Assembly: GCF_013409505.1 (NCBI RefSeq)
Contig: NZ_JACCBN010000001.1
Coordinates: 3,782,001-3,846,000 of the forward strand
Length of the DNA: 64,000 bases
Reading direction: 5' to 3'
From: Actinomycetospora corticicola
GTDB lineage: Bacteria > Actinomycetota > Actinomycetes > Mycobacteriales > Pseudonocardiaceae
Every line of letters begins with the position of its first letter. Position 1 is the first letter of the stretch. The notes beneath the pieces are model-generated. The model saw nothing but the letters and a program-made list of their open reading frames with translations. It was not told the origin of the DNA and did no database searches. A program made the position numbers and the translations under genes. Shown here piece by piece: positions 14,791-24,362 of this stretch.

Positions 14791-16488
14791 TCAGCCACCA
14801 CCCGAACGTACGCCCGCCCCGGTCGCGACCGCATCGACGGCGGCCGGGAGCCGCACCGTGACCGTCGTCCCCTCCCCCGGCGTGCTCGTCACCCCGACCG
14901 TCCCGGACATGGCCTCCACTAGCCCCCGGACCAGCGCCAGCCCGAGCCCGGAACCCCCGGCGTCGAGCCCGAGCTGGTCGAAGGGCACGAAGAGGCGGTC
15001 CATGAGCGCGGGGGCGATCCCGGGCCCGCCGTCGCGGACGGCGAGCACCACCTCCTCGTCGTCCTCGTGCGCGGTGACCTCCACCCAGCCGTGCAGGTGG
15101 TTGTGGCGGATCCCGTTGGTCACGAGGTTGATCAGCACCTGCCGCAGCCGCCGGCCGTCGCAGTACGCCCCGCCGCACCCGGCGTCGGGATCGACGCGGA
15201 CGCGGACGTCCCGCTGGGCGGCGAGCGGCGCGAGCAGTGCGGTCACGTCGGCGATCACCGCGCCCGGGTCCACCGGGGCGGGCGAGAGCGGCAGCGCCCG
15301 CGCCTCGAGGCGGGCGAGGTCGAGGACGTCGTTGACGAGGTCGAGCACGTGGCGGGCGGCGGAGTCGATGTGCCCGAGCGCCGCGCCGCGCCGCTCGGGG
15401 GGCAGGTCGAGGGTCCCGAGCAGCTCGGCGAACCCGACGATGGCCTGCAGGGGCGTGCGCAGCTCGTGCGAGAGCGTCGAGAGCAGCTCGGACTTGGCCC
15501 GGCTCGCGTCCTCGGCGACCCGCGCGGCGAGCTCGGCCTCGCGGCGGGCGATCCGGTCGCGCTGCGCGGCCCGTCGGGCGGTCACGTCCACGACGTTCAG
15601 GCTCAGGTGCCTCCCGGCGCCGGACCCGACGACGGAGGCACTGAGCGCGGCGATCAGGGTGCTGCCGTCGGCGCGCAGGAGGGTCACCTCGAGCGGGCCG
15701 GGACCGGACGCGCCGAACACCGGGGGGCCGCCGCGGCCGGCGAGCGAGCGCAGGAGCAGGCGGGCGCCGGCGCGGTCCTCGCGGCGGACCACGGCGGTGA
15801 GGTCCTCGACGAGCAGGTCGGCGGCGTCGCGCCCGACCATCCGGGCGAGGGCGGGGTTGACCTTGAGGAACCGCCCGTCGAGGTCGGTGAGTGCCATGCC
15901 CACCGCGTTGTCCTCGAAGGCCCGACGGAACCGCTCCTCGCTCTGGGCGAGCTCGCCGTAGAGCCGGTCGTGCTCGAGCGCGAGCGCCGCGAGGTCGGTG
16001 AACCGCGCGACCAGGCGGCGTTCGCGCTCGTCGGGGCAGTGGCCCGCCTCGTGGTAGACCGCGAACGTCCCGAGGACCTCCCGCCGGTCCGCCCGACCGA
16101 GCCGGATCGGGCTCGACCAGCACGACCCGAGCCCGTGCGGCAGGGCGAGCGACCGGTATCGGATCCAGCGTCGGTCGACGGCGACGTCCGCGGCGATCAC
16201 GGCCTCACCGGTGTGCGCGGCGGTGCCGCACGACCCGGCGTCCTCCCCGATGGCGAGCCCGTCGATCGCGGCCGAGTACGCCGCGGGCAGCGAGGGGGCC
16301 GCGCCGTGGTGCAGCGTCCCGGTGGCCGGGTCGAGGACCAGGATCGAGCAGCGGCTGCCCGGGATCAGCTCCTCCAGCGAGCGCGTGACGGCCTCGAGGA
16401 CCACCCCGCGCCCGGCTCCACCGGCGAGCAGCTCGAGGACCCGGTGCTGATGGCCGAGCAGCACCTGGGTGTCGTCGACGGCGGTCAC
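14791..16488 (-). CDS. Sensor histidine kinase with GAF and PAS domains
   Basis: 565 aa, GTG start overlapping the response regulator stop (GTGA). Domains: GAF about 20-175 ([14 protein letters not shown]), PAS about 183-305 ([23 protein letters not shown]), dimerisation/phosphoacceptor region with [12 protein letters not shown] (His341), and ATPase domain with N box [10 protein letters not shown] (N454 region), DGGPGI and GGSGLGLAL. No membrane segments, so it is cytosolic and senses a soluble signal, perhaps through GAF. It phosphorylates the regulator encoded just upstream. Its position directly before cofG suggests control of deazaflavin or redox metabolism (inference). Confidence 0.9.
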   Translation of the reverse strand: MTAVDDTQVLLGHQHRVLELLAGGAGRGVVLEAVTRSLEELIPGSRCSILVLDPATGTLHHGAAPSLPAAYSAAIDGLAIGEDAGSCGTAAHTGEAVIAADVAVDRRWIRYRSLALPHGLGSCWSSPIRLGRADRREVLGTFAVYHEAGHCPDERERRLVARFTDLAALALEHDRLYGELAQSEERFRRAFEDNAVGMALTDLDGRFLKVNPALARMVGRDAADLLVEDLTAVVRREDRAGARLLLRSLAGRGGPPVFGASGPGPLEVTLLRADGSTLIAALSASVVGSGAGRHLSLNVVDVTARRAAQRDRIARREAELAARVAEDASRAKSELLSTLSHELRTPLQAIVGFAELLGTLDLPPERRGAALGHIDSAARHVLDLVNDVLDLARLEARALPLSPAPVDPGAVIADVTALLAPLAAQRDVRVRVDPDAGCGGAYCDGRRLRQVLINLVTNGIRHNHLHGWVEVTAHEDDEEVVLAVRDGGPGIAPALMDRLFVPFDQLGLDAGGSGLGLALVRGLVEAMSGTVGVTSTPGEGTTVTVRLPAAVDAVATGAGVRSGGG

Positions 16489-17174
16489 GGGTCGAGCTGG
16501 TAGCCGACGCCGCGCACGGTGCGGATGCGCGGGCTGGCCACCGGGTCGGGGCGCAGCTTCTGCCGCAGCCGGTGGACGTGCTCGGTGACGGTGGCCTCCC
16601 CCTGCCAGCCCTCGCTGCGCCAGACCTGCGCGAGCAGCTGCGCCCGGGAGAACACCTGCCGGGGGTGCGCGACGAGGAACGCGAGCAGATCGAACTCGCG
16701 GGCGGTCAGCTCCACGGGCTCGCCGTCGAGCCGCACCTCGCGGGCCGCGACGTCGAGCGCCAGGTCCCCCGCGACGACGGGCGCGGTCGGACGCGACCGC
16801 CGCAGCACCGACCGGACCCGTGCGGCGAGCTCACCGGGCGAGAACGGCTTCACGAGGTAGTCGTCGGCGCCGAGGTCGAGCCCGACGATGCGGTCGGTCT
16901 CCCCGCTGCGGCCCGACAGGACGATCACCGGGAGCGACTCGGTGGCGGGGGCCGCGCGAACCCGCCGGAGCACGTCGAGCCCGCCCACGCCGGGCATCGT
17001 CAGGTCGAGCACCACGAGGTCCGGCGGCGTGCCGTCGATCGCGGCCAGCGCCGCGGCGCCGTCGCCGGCCTGGTCGACGGCGAACCCGTCGGACTCCAAC
17101 TGCCACGACGCGACCGTCCGCACCGCCTCGTCGTCGTCGACGACGAGGACCCGCGGGGCGACGTTCGGGTCCAC
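16485..17174 (-). CDS. OmpR-family response regulator
   Basis: 229 aa. Receiver domain about residues 8-120 with acidic pocket VVDDDE, phosphoacceptor Asp57 in VVLDLTMPG and Lys109 in YLVKPF; then a winged-helix DNA-binding domain (about 135-229: LTAREFDLLAFLVAHPRQVFSRAQLL ... RIRTVRGVGYQL). Start: GTG at 17172-17174 (VDPNVAP) with GGAGGGG about 5 nt upstream. First gene of a five-gene minus-strand run RR-HK-cofG-cofH-like-monooxygenase. A dyad at 17271-17288 upstream may be its own binding site. Confidence 0.92.
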   Translation of the reverse strand: MDPNVAPRVLVVDDDEAVRTVASWQLESDGFAVDQAGDGAAALAAIDGTPPDLVVLDLTMPGVGGLDVLRRVRAAPATESLPVIVLSGRSGETDRIVGLDLGADDYLVKPFSPGELAARVRSVLRRSRPTAPVVAGDLALDVAAREVRLDGEPVELTAREFDLLAFLVAHPRQVFSRAQLLAQVWRSEGWQGEATVTEHVHRLRQKLRPDPVASPRIRTVRGVGYQLDP

Positions 17175-17270
17175 CCTGACCCCCTCCGCTGACTGATCGT
17201 CGATCGTGCCGGGCGTCACCGGCGGTCGACAAGGCCCCGGTCGGGCCCGCCGCGCGCCGTTGTGCCGCCG

Positions 17271-17288
17271 TTGATAAAGCGTTGTCAA
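17271..17288. promoter_or_regulatory. AT-rich dyad in the divergent promoter region
   Basis: TTGATAAAGCGTTGTCAA is an imperfect palindrome (14 of 18 positions) in an otherwise GC-rich 235-bp gap between the response regulator (minus) and the LLM oxidoreductase (plus). It is a candidate operator or promoter core for one or both genes. Confidence 0.45.
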
Positions 17289-17409
17289 TCTTGTGAGGCG
17301 GGTCACCCATGGTGGTGCACTGCGGGAGCAGCGGCGCCCCTGTCGTGGTCGCCGCGCCCCGCGCCCGACGTCATCCGACCCGGATCGACCCTCCAGGAGG
17401 ACCCACGAC

Positions 17410-18402
17410 ATGAAGCTCGCCCTCTACCTGCCGAACTTCCGCACCGAGGTGTCGATCAAGGAGCTCGAGGACCTGACGGCGCTCGCCGAGGAGCTCGAGT
17501 TCGACTCGGTGTGGACCCTCGACCGCATCGTCGTGCCCGCGGCCTCCGACCGCCAGGAGCTGCAGTACTCCTTCGGCATGATGGACGGCCTGCCCAACGC
17601 GCTGCCGGTCGAGTCGAAGGGCCGGTGGTTCCAGGGTTACCCGCTGCTGCCGTGGCTGGCCGCGAAGACCTCGAAGGTCCGCATCGGGCAGAGCATCATC
17701 GACACGCCGTTCCGCTCGCCCGGCGTCCTCGCCGCCGAGCTGGCGACCATCGACCACCTCTCGGGCGGTCGCCTCAACGTCGGCGTCGGCGCCGGCTGGA
17801 TGCCCGAGGAGTTCGCCGCCGCGAGCGCCTCGAACATCTTCCCGAAGCGCCACAAGCACGTCCGCGAGACCATCGAGATCCTCCAGGGCGTGTGGGGCAA
17901 CGACCACTTCGAGTTCCACGGCGAGTTCGCCGACTTCGACCCCTGCGGCTTCGGCCACAAGCCGCTCCAGTCGCCGCGGCCGCCGATCTTCATGTCCGGC
18001 CTCAAGGACCCGCTGCGGGCCGCGAAGCGCATCTCGAAGTACGACCTCGACGGCTTCATCGGCATCCAGGACTCGCCGACCAGCCTCGGGAAGTGGCTCA
18101 CCGCCATCGACCAGCAGTTCGAGGAGATCGGCTCGGAGAAGCGCTCGAAGGACCTCGAGATCTGCTCGATGATCTGGACGGTCATCACCGACGTCGAGAC
18201 CGACCAGACCGACGTCGGGGTCCCGACCAACCTGCTCGTCGGGACCGAGGCCCAGCTCACCGACCGGCTCAAGGCGTACAAGGAGGCCGGTCTGACCATG
18301 CCGCTGATCTGGCCGCCGTTCACCGACGTGCCCACCTCGAAGACGCTCGACGACCTCAAGCGGATCAAGAACGACATCATGCCGAAGGTCGAGGCCTCCT
18401 GA
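17410..18402 (+). CDS. LLM-class F420-dependent oxidoreductase
   Basis: 330 aa, cytosolic TIM-barrel enzyme of the luciferase-like monooxygenase superfamily, most likely using F420. ATG at 17410 with a perfect AGGAGG (17395-17400). Seen: MKLALYLPNF at the first strand, FDSVWTLDRIVVP, FRSPGVLAAELATIDHLSGGRLNVGVGAGWMPEEF (family signature), HVRETIEILQGVW and a C-terminal region GLTMPLIWPPF. It is divergent from the cofG-containing operon, which supplies a contextual link to F420. Substrate unknown. Confidence 0.88.
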   Translation: MKLALYLPNFRTEVSIKELEDLTALAEELEFDSVWTLDRIVVPAASDRQELQYSFGMMDGLPNALPVESKGRWFQGYPLLPWLAAKTSKVRIGQSIIDTPFRSPGVLAAELATIDHLSGGRLNVGVGAGWMPEEFAAASASNIFPKRHKHVRETIEILQGVWGNDHFEFHGEFADFDPCGFGHKPLQSPRPPIFMSGLKDPLRAAKRISKYDLDGFIGIQDSPTSLGKWLTAIDQQFEEIGSEKRSKDLEICSMIWTVITDVETDQTDVGVPTNLLVGTEAQLTDRLKAYKEAGLTMPLIWPPFTDVPTSKTLDDLKRIKNDIMPKVEAS

Positions 18403-18413
18403 CCTGACGCCGC

Positions 18414-19589
18414 ATGTGGCACCGTCCGCGGGCGATGGACGCTCGCGGACGGGGCCTCGTGGCGCTCTGCGTCACCGAGATCACCAGCTGGGGCACGCTG
18501 TACTACGCGTTCCCCGTGCTGCTCGGGCCGATCACGGCCGACACCGGCTGGTCGTCCACGGCCACGGTGGGGGCCTTCTCGGCCGGTGCGGTCGTCTCGG
18601 CGATCACGGGGGTGGTCGTCGGGCGGCTGCTCGACCGCTTCGGGCCCCGCGGGGTCATGACGGCGGGGTCGGTGCTGGGGGCCCTCGGCCTCGCCGCGGT
18701 GGCGCTCGCACCGAGCCTGGTGGCGTTCTACGTGGCGTGGGTGGTCGTCGGCGCCGGCCAGGCCGCGACCTTCTACCCGCCGGCGTTCGCCGCGATCACC
18801 GGCTGGTACGGCCCCGACCGCCTGCGCCCGTTGACCACGGTGACCCTGGTCGCGGGCTTCGCCTCGACCGTCTTCGCGCCGCTGACCGCCGCGCTGGTCG
18901 GCTCCCTGAGCTGGCGGGAGACCTACCTCGTCCTCGCGCTGGTCGTCGCCGTCGTCGGCGTCCCGCTGCACGCGACGTTCCTGCGCGTGCCCTGGACCGC
19001 TCCCGCCGTGCGCCCCGGGACACCGGACGACGTGGCCCGGGCCGTGATCCGCTCGCCGCGCTTCCTCGGGCTCGCCGCGGTGATGGCGCTGGCCGGCTTC
19101 GGGCTCTACTCGGCCACGATCAACCTGGTCGGCCTGCTCGAGGCGCGGGGCGCCCCGCTCGGGCTCGCCGCGATCGGGCTCGGCCTCATCGGCGCGGGTC
19201 AGGTGGGCGGGCGGCTGCTCTACGCGCCGTTGTCCCGGCGCACCGCCCCGGGCGTCCGGGTCGCGCTGGTCGTCGCCGTGGGCGGGGCGCTCGTGGTGCT
19301 CGTGGGGGTGCTGCCCGGTCCGGTGGGCCTGGTGATCGCCGTCGCGGTGCTCGCCGGGGCCTGCCGCGGGATGCACACGCTGCTGCAGGCCTCCGTGGTC
19401 TCGGACCGGTGGGGCACGACCTCGTTCGGGCGGGTCAACGGGATCTTCACCGCGCCGACCACCGTCGCGGTCGCCCTCGCGCCGGCCGGTGGGGTCCTCG
19501 TGGCCGAGCTGGCGGGCGGGTTCCCGGCCGGCTACGTCGTCCTGGGCGCCCTGGCGCTGGTGGCCGGGGCCGTGGCGCTGGGGTTGTAG
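18414..19589 (+). CDS. MFS transporter
   Basis: 391 aa with about 12 hydrophobic helices. The family loop GRLLDRFGPRGVM appears after helix 2 and a second half begins near residue 200 (FLGLAAVMALAGFGLYSATI). It follows the LLM oxidoreductase by 11 bp on the same strand, so the two are probably cotranscribed and the transporter may move the substrate or product of that enzyme. ATG at 18414 has no clear ribosome site; ATG at 18435 (MDARGRG) is an equally good start. Confidence 0.87.
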   Translation: MWHRPRAMDARGRGLVALCVTEITSWGTLYYAFPVLLGPITADTGWSSTATVGAFSAGAVVSAITGVVVGRLLDRFGPRGVMTAGSVLGALGLAAVALAPSLVAFYVAWVVVGAGQAATFYPPAFAAITGWYGPDRLRPLTTVTLVAGFASTVFAPLTAALVGSLSWRETYLVLALVVAVVGVPLHATFLRVPWTAPAVRPGTPDDVARAVIRSPRFLGLAAVMALAGFGLYSATINLVGLLEARGAPLGLAAIGLGLIGAGQVGGRLLYAPLSRRTAPGVRVALVVAVGGALVVLVGVLPGPVGLVIAVAVLAGACRGMHTLLQASVVSDRWGTTSFGRVNGIFTAPTTVAVALAPAGGVLVAELAGGFPAGYVVLGALALVAGAVALGL

Positions 19590-19599
19590 GGCGACTCGT

Positions 19600-19656
19600 C
19601 GAGGTGGCGCTCATCGGTCCGGATCGGGGTCGACAGGACCCAGGGACGCCGTCTCG
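19600..19656. repeat. Repeat flanking the DUF559 gene, left copy
   Basis: Opens cgaggtggcgctcat(c)ggtccggatcgggg and closes gacgccgtctcg. It is a diverged copy of the element at 20579-20635 and ends directly at the stop of the DUF559 gene (19658). Part of it can pair (cgagg.ggcg with cgcc.tctcg). Confidence 0.6.
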
Positions 19657-19657
19657 A

Positions 19658-20533
19658 TCAGAGCCGGGCACCGCGAGCGTTCAGTTCCTCCCGCACGCGC
19701 CGCTCGATCCACCCCGGTCGCGCGAGCTGGGTCTTCGTCATCACGATCACCGTCCACCCGAGTCGGCGCAGCGCCTCGATCCGGTCGATGTCGCGCCCAC
19801 GGCGGTCGTCGGCGGTGTGATCGTGCCCGTCGTACTCGATCGCGACCCGGTACTCGGGCCACCCGAGATCGACCCGGGCCACGAACCGGCCCCGGTGGTC
19901 CCGGGCGACGTACTGACACCGCGGCCGGGGCAGACCGGCGGCCACGAGGCGGAGCCGGGCCCGGGTCTCCGGCGGTGACTCCGAGAGCCGGTCCATGGCC
20001 TCCGCGACCCGCACCAGCCGTCGTGATCCCCGGGACCGGCCCCGCTCCCGGGCGAACCGTTCGAGGTCCGGACCGTCGAAGCCCCCGGTCGCGCCGAGGG
20101 CGTCGACGGCGACCACCGCGTCCTCGAAGGGAGCGAGCCGTGCCAGGTCGTAGGCGGTCCGGAGCCTCGTGGTCACCCGGAACCCGTCCTCCTCCACGAC
20201 GTCGGTGGTCGGGAGGAGTGCGTGGTGCACGACGGTGCCGGGTGGGGGCCGCATCCGGCGGCCGCTCACGGTGACCTCGGTCGGCGGCGCCGGTCGGGGC
20301 TCGACGTCGAGCCCCCACCACAGGCAGGCCGACCAGCCGGACACGACGGCGGTGGGTCCGGCCCACGTCGCGGCGACCATGATCGTCGTCCGCGGGGTGT
20401 CCTCGAGGGTGACCGGGACGTAGGTGTCGTACGCGACGTGCCGGTATCGGGGGCCCTTCAGGATCTGCCAGGTGACCTCGCCGCAGCGGACGGCGTCGGA
20501 ACCACGGAACGGCCGGTTCGGGAGGATCGCCAC
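19658..20533 (-). CDS. DUF559-domain protein with AbiEi-like N-terminal half
   Basis: 291 aa, GTG start at 20531-20533. The C-terminal part (about residues 195-285) is a DUF559/Vsr-like nuclease fold: RFVARVDLGWPEYRVAIEYDGHDH with an acidic cluster, then RRGRDIDRIEALRRLGWTVIVMTKTQL. The N-terminal 180 residues resemble the winged-helix and core region of AbiEi-type antitoxin proteins (SGWSACLWWGLDV, TTRLRTAYDLARL). These proteins are often multicopy in actinobacteria; their role is uncertain, with DNA repair or defence suggested. No toxin partner is adjacent. A repeat flanks the gene on both sides, as if the unit had moved as a cassette. Confidence 0.82.
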   Translation of the reverse strand: MAILPNRPFRGSDAVRCGEVTWQILKGPRYRHVAYDTYVPVTLEDTPRTTIMVAATWAGPTAVVSGWSACLWWGLDVEPRPAPPTEVTVSGRRMRPPPGTVVHHALLPTTDVVEEDGFRVTTRLRTAYDLARLAPFEDAVVAVDALGATGGFDGPDLERFARERGRSRGSRRLVRVAEAMDRLSESPPETRARLRLVAAGLPRPRCQYVARDHRGRFVARVDLGWPEYRVAIEYDGHDHTADDRRGRDIDRIEALRRLGWTVIVMTKTQLARPGWIERRVREELNARGARL

Positions 20534-20578
20534 ACCAGCTCGGACTCCGCAGCCCGCGCTCCGGATCCATGTTCTTCA

Positions 20579-20635
20579 CGAGATGGCGCTCATGGGTCCG
20601 GATCGGGGTTCGCGGAACCTATGAGCGCCATCTCG
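20579..20635 (-). repeat. Repeat flanking the DUF559 gene, right copy; likely terminator of the ABC operon
   Basis: Perfect 15-bp inverted repeat: cgagatggcgctcat (20579-20593) and atgagcgccatctcg (20621-20635) around a loop containing ggtccggatcgggg. It lies 16 bp past the stop of the last ABC gene (20651), so it probably terminates that operon. Same sequence family and orientation as 19600-19656. Confidence 0.7.
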
Positions 20636-20650
20636 ACGAGGCGACCCGGA

Positions 20651-21496
20651 TCAGTCCAGGCCCATCCGCGCCAGCACCACCGACTCGACGATCCCGACGA
20701 GGGCGTAGGCGAGGATCGACACCGCCGTCACCACGGCCACCGAGGACCACATCTCGAGGTAGCGGAACCCGCCCATCGCCTTGAGCAGGGCCGCGCCGAT
20801 CCCCTGGCCGGTGGCGAGCCACTCCGCCATCAGCGAGCCGACGAGCGCCCCGGGGACGCCGAGCCGGGCGGCCGCGAAGAACGCCGGCGCGGCCGAGGGC
20901 AGCATCACCAGGCGCAGCCGGGTCCACCGGCCGCCGCCGTACACGGCGACCAGTTCCTGGGCCTGGACCGAGGCCGACCGCAGCCCGTACACGAGGGTGA
21001 CCAGCGCCGGGAAGAACACCACGATCGCCCCGATCACCGCGACCGCACCGAGGGTGCGCCCGAAGGCCAGCACGATGATCGGCGTCATCGCCACGAGCGG
21101 CACCGAGCGCAGCAGGGTGGCCACCGGCATCAGCGCCTGCTCGACCGACCGCGACAGGACGAACACCATCGCGACGGCGAGCGCGGCCACCAGGCCGGCG
21201 ACGTAGCCGATGCCGGCGTCCCGCAGGGTGATGCCGAGGTTGCCGAACACCACGGCGCGGTTCGCCGCGGCCTGCGGCGCGGTGACGAGCCAGCCCCAGA
21301 CGTCGAGCGGGGTCTTCCCGATCACCCGCCGGATGCCGAACACCTGCAGGAACCCGACCCAGAGGGCGAGGACCGCGACGATCGAGACCCCGACCGGCAG
21401 CAGCCGGCGCCCGAGCAGACGGAGCGCGCTCCCTCCTCCCCCGACGGCGGGTGGCGCGGCCGGCGCCGCCGTCAGCGGCGACTCCACGAGCGTCAT
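20651..21496 (-). CDS. ABC transporter permease (NitT/TauT type)
   Basis: 281 aa, integral membrane protein with about six helices and the BPD_transp_1 signature (APAFFAAARLGVPGALVGSLMAEW, the EAA-like loop that contacts the ATPase). ATG with AGGAGG five bases upstream, 9 bp after the preceding permease. It is the last gene of a four-gene importer. Sequence family is that of SsuC/TauC-like permeases; substrate not determined by sequence, but the purine gene neighbourhood suggests a purine or ureide. Confidence 0.88.
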   Translation of the reverse strand: MTLVESPLTAAPAAPPAVGGGGSALRLLGRRLLPVGVSIVAVLALWVGFLQVFGIRRVIGKTPLDVWGWLVTAPQAAANRAVVFGNLGITLRDAGIGYVAGLVAALAVAMVFVLSRSVEQALMPVATLLRSVPLVAMTPIIVLAFGRTLGAVAVIGAIVVFFPALVTLVYGLRSASVQAQELVAVYGGGRWTRLRLVMLPSAAPAFFAAARLGVPGALVGSLMAEWLATGQGIGAALLKAMGGFRYLEMWSSVAVVTAVSILAYALVGIVESVVLARMGLD

Positions 21497-21505
21497 CCAT
21501 TCCTC

Positions 21506-22276
21506 CTAGGCCAGCGTCACGTCGGTCGCGCCGCCACGGGCCCACGGCGCCGCGACCCGGGCGAGCAGGCCGATCGCGACGTAGGCCAGACCGGCGACCA
21601 GGCCCGACACCAGGGCGAGGCCCCAGGTCCGCGGGACGAGGTACTGCTGCTGCGAGATCGTCATCGCCACCCCGAGCCCGGTGTCGACCCCGCCGAGGTA
21701 CTCCCCGATGATCGCGCCCAGCAGCGCCGACGGGGCGGCGATCCGCAGGGCGGCCAGCACGGCCGGGACGGCGGAGATGAGCTGCACGTGCCGCAACCGC
21801 GACCAGCGCCCGCCGCCGTACACGGTGACGACGTCGAGCGAGGTGCGGTCGGCGGAGTTCAGCCCGAGCAGCGTCCCGATCACCGTGGTGAAGAAGCAGA
21901 AGATCGCGGCGAGCACGATCATCGGGGTGCGGCCGCCGAAGACGACCGTCACGATCGGGCCGATGGCGAGGATCGGCAGGCAGTAGCTGATCACCGCGAT
22001 GTTCACGACGACCGACTCCAGCCACGGCAGCAGGACCACGAGCAGGGCCAGGCCGATCGCGAGCCCGTTGCCCCACAGGAACCCCTGCGCCGCCTCCGAC
22101 ACCGTCGCCGAGAGGTGGACCGAGTAGAAGCCCCACCCGTCGTCGACCACGCTCGCGACGACGGCGGGCGGGGTCGGCACCGCGCCGTTCGAGGCGAAGA
22201 GGGTCGCGGCCAGCAGCCACCAGACGGCGACGATCGCGAGGGTCCCGACGGCGCCGCCGAGCCAGGGGCGGGTCAC
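21506..22276 (-). CDS. ABC transporter permease (NitT/TauT type)
   Basis: 256 aa, six or so helices, EAA-like loop at [42 protein letters not shown]. It is paralogous to the next permease; the pair likely forms a heterodimeric channel. GTG start overlaps the ATPase stop (GTGA), indicating translational coupling. Confidence 0.88.
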   Translation of the reverse strand: MTRPWLGGAVGTLAIVAVWWLLAATLFASNGAVPTPPAVVASVVDDGWGFYSVHLSATVSEAAQGFLWGNGLAIGLALLVVLLPWLESVVVNIAVISYCLPILAIGPIVTVVFGGRTPMIVLAAIFCFFTTVIGTLLGLNSADRTSLDVVTVYGGGRWSRLRHVQLISAVPAVLAALRIAAPSALLGAIIGEYLGGVDTGLGVAMTISQQQYLVPRTWGLALVSGLVAGLAYVAIGLLARVAAPWARGGATDVTLA

Positions 22277-23103
22277 GCGGGCTCTCCGGACCGGCCGAAC
22301 AGCAGCTCGGAGAGCCGGTCGTGCAGGGCGTGGAACTCCGGCGTCCGCATCATCTCCGGGGTGCGGGGCCGCGGCAGGTCGATGTCGACCACCTCGACGA
22401 TCCGTCCCGGCCGCGGGCTCATCACCGCGACCTGGTCGGACAGGAACACCGCCTCACCGATCCCGTGCGTGACCATCAGCGTGGTCGCGGCCTGGGTGCT
22501 CCAGATGCGCTGCAGTTCCAGGTTGAGCCGCTGGCGGGTCATGTCGTCCAGCGCGCCGAAGGGCTCGTCGAGCAGGAGGACCTGCGGCTCGAGCACCAGC
22601 GCGCGGGCGATCGACACCCGTTGGCGCATCCCGCCGGAGAGCTGGGCGGGCTTGGCGGACTCGAAGCCCTCCAGCCCGACGAGCGCCACGAGGTCGGCGA
22701 CCAGCTCGTCCGGGTCCTTCGACGGCGTCGCCCCGGAGACCTGCAGCGGCAGCCGGATGTTGGCGGTCACCGAGCGCCAGGGCAGCAGCGCGGCGTCCTG
22801 GAACGCCACCCCGAGATCGCCGGAGCGCCGCAGCTCGGCGGGCGTGCGACCGGTGACGAGCGCCCGGCCCGCCGTCGGCTCGTCCAGCCCGGCGAGGATG
22901 CGCAGCACCGTGGACTTGCCGCAGCCGGACGGGCCGAGCAGCGAGACGAACGAGCCCTCGACGGTCCGGAGGTCGATCTCCTCGAGCGCCCGGGTCGCCC
23001 GCCGCCCGCTGCCGAAGGTCTTCGTCAGCCCGGTGACGTCCAGACCGGTGCCCACCGGTCGGGCGTGGACGGGGGTGGGACGCTCGGTCTCGCTCGTCGT
23101 CAT
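22273..23103 (-). CDS. ABC transporter ATP-binding protein (NitT/TauT type)
   Basis: 276 aa. Walker [11 protein letters not shown]-loop [12 protein letters not shown], signature [15 protein letters not shown], Walker [12 protein letters not shown] and switch His in VTHGIGEAV are all present. The ATPase powers the two permeases downstream. Its ATG shares one base with the stop of the binding-protein gene (TGATG). Confidence 0.92.
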   Translation of the reverse strand: MTTSETERPTPVHARPVGTGLDVTGLTKTFGSGRRATRALEEIDLRTVEGSFVSLLGPSGCGKSTVLRILAGLDEPTAGRALVTGRTPAELRRSGDLGVAFQDAALLPWRSVTANIRLPLQVSGATPSKDPDELVADLVALVGLEGFESAKPAQLSGGMRQRVSIARALVLEPQVLLLDEPFGALDDMTRQRLNLELQRIWSTQAATTLMVTHGIGEAVFLSDQVAVMSPRPGRIVEVVDIDLPRPRTPEMMRTPEFHALHDRLSELLFGRSGEPA

Positions 23104-24185
23104 CAGCTCTTCAGCGACGGGTCGGCCGCGTAGACCTCGGCGATGAGCGACAGGTCGAACAGCTGCTCCTTCGACACGGCGCTCCCGGCGAGCCGCAGCG
23201 CCTGCAGGTTCTCCTCGACGAGCCGGTCGGAGATCGTGAACAGGCCGTTCGCCCGCGTCTCGTCGGACACGACGAGGTTGTTCTGGTCGGTCGCCTCGAG
23301 CAGCTGCTCGGCGTAGTCGAGGTTCTGGTCCTTGCCGTAGTTCTCGACGGCGAGCCGGGTGGCGGCCGCCGGGTCGGCCACGGCGTCCTTCCAGCCACGG
23401 ATCTCCGCACGCAGGAACGCCTTGAGCTTCTCCCGCTCGTTGTCGATCGTCTCCTGCAGCACCGTGACCGTCTCGGCCACCAGCGGCAGCCCGTGGTCGG
23501 CGAACAGGAACGACTGCGTGGCGAACCCCTTGACCTTGAGCGTGTTCGGCTCGTTGGTGATGTAGCCGAGGTAGCCGTCGACCTCGCCGGTCGTGAGCAC
23601 CGACGGGTCGAACTGGACCGGGACCCGGTTGATCGACGCCGGGTCGATGTTGTTGGCCTTGAGCAGGCCGTTCCACACCTGGTCGTTGGAGTCCTGGACG
23701 CCGATCTTCTTCCCGACCATGTCCTGCGGGACCGCGATCGGCTTCGTGGCCGCGGAGACGATGCAGAACGGGTTCTTCTGGTAGGTCGCGCCGACGATCT
23801 TCAGCGGGGCGCCCTGCAGGATCGCGGGTGCGGTGATCACGGGGGCGGACAGGCCGGCCCAGCACTTGCCGGAGACGAGGTTGGTCTCGACGCCCGTGGA
23901 GGCCGAGCCGCCCGCGAGCAGGTCGACCCCCTCGAAGCCGGCCTCCCGGTAGTAGCCCTTCGAGTCGGCCACGTACTCGCCGTTGAACTCGGTGTTCTTG
24001 ATCCACGACAGCTGCAGGGCCACCCGGCCGTACTGGTCCGAGCCCGGCGCGGCGGGAGCGGCACCGGAGTCGGAACCGCCACCGCACGCGGCGAGCAGGG
24101 CCCCGCCGCCGAGCGCGCCGGCGGCCATCCCGGACCAGCGGAGGAAGGATCGGCGGCCGAGCAGTGGACCGGCGGTCGGGGGCAC
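23103..24185 (-). CDS. ABC transporter substrate-binding lipoprotein (SsuA/THI5 type)
   Basis: 360 aa. GTG start at 24183-24185 with GGAGG four bases before. The N-terminus combines a twin-arginine-like RRSFLRWSG with a lipobox LLAAC, so the mature protein is lipid-anchored outside the membrane. The mature part matches the NMT1/THI5 fold: [46 protein letters not shown] and [15 protein letters not shown]. Such proteins bind small nitrogen or sulfur compounds. Since it lies directly beside purine catabolism genes, a purine, allantoin or related compound is likely but unproven. Confidence 0.88.
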   Translation of the reverse strand: MPPTAGPLLGRRSFLRWSGMAAGALGGGALLAACGGGSDSGAAPAAPGSDQYGRVALQLSWIKNTEFNGEYVADSKGYYREAGFEGVDLLAGGSASTGVETNLVSGKCWAGLSAPVITAPAILQGAPLKIVGATYQKNPFCIVSAATKPIAVPQDMVGKKIGVQDSNDQVWNGLLKANNIDPASINRVPVQFDPSVLTTGEVDGYLGYITNEPNTLKVKGFATQSFLFADHGLPLVAETVTVLQETIDNEREKLKAFLRAEIRGWKDAVADPAAATRLAVENYGKDQNLDYAEQLLEATDQNNLVVSDETRANGLFTISDRLVEENLQALRLAGSAVSKEQLFDLSLIAEVYAADPSLKS

Positions 24186-24253
24186 GTGACCTCCACAGGT
24201 GGGGAGCGGCCGGACCCGGGCTCGGGCGGCGCGGCAGGGAACCTAGGAAGGCG

Positions 24254-24298
24254 GCGTGACATCCGCGTTTCACGCATCGTTCGCAGACGTGACGTCAC
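24254..24298. promoter_or_regulatory. Dyad elements upstream of the ABC operon
   Basis: gcgtga (24254-24259) and tcacgc (24270-24275) form a spaced inverted repeat, and gtgacgtcac (24289-24298) is a perfect palindrome, both 70-115 bp upstream of the binding-protein start. They look like regulator sites. Which regulator binds is unknown; none is encoded nearby. Confidence 0.4.
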
Positions 24299-24362
24299 CG
24301 GGCGGAACGGACTCGTCACCCGGGCGGCTACGCCGGTCGGCCGAACCGGCGCCGCGTCCGAC

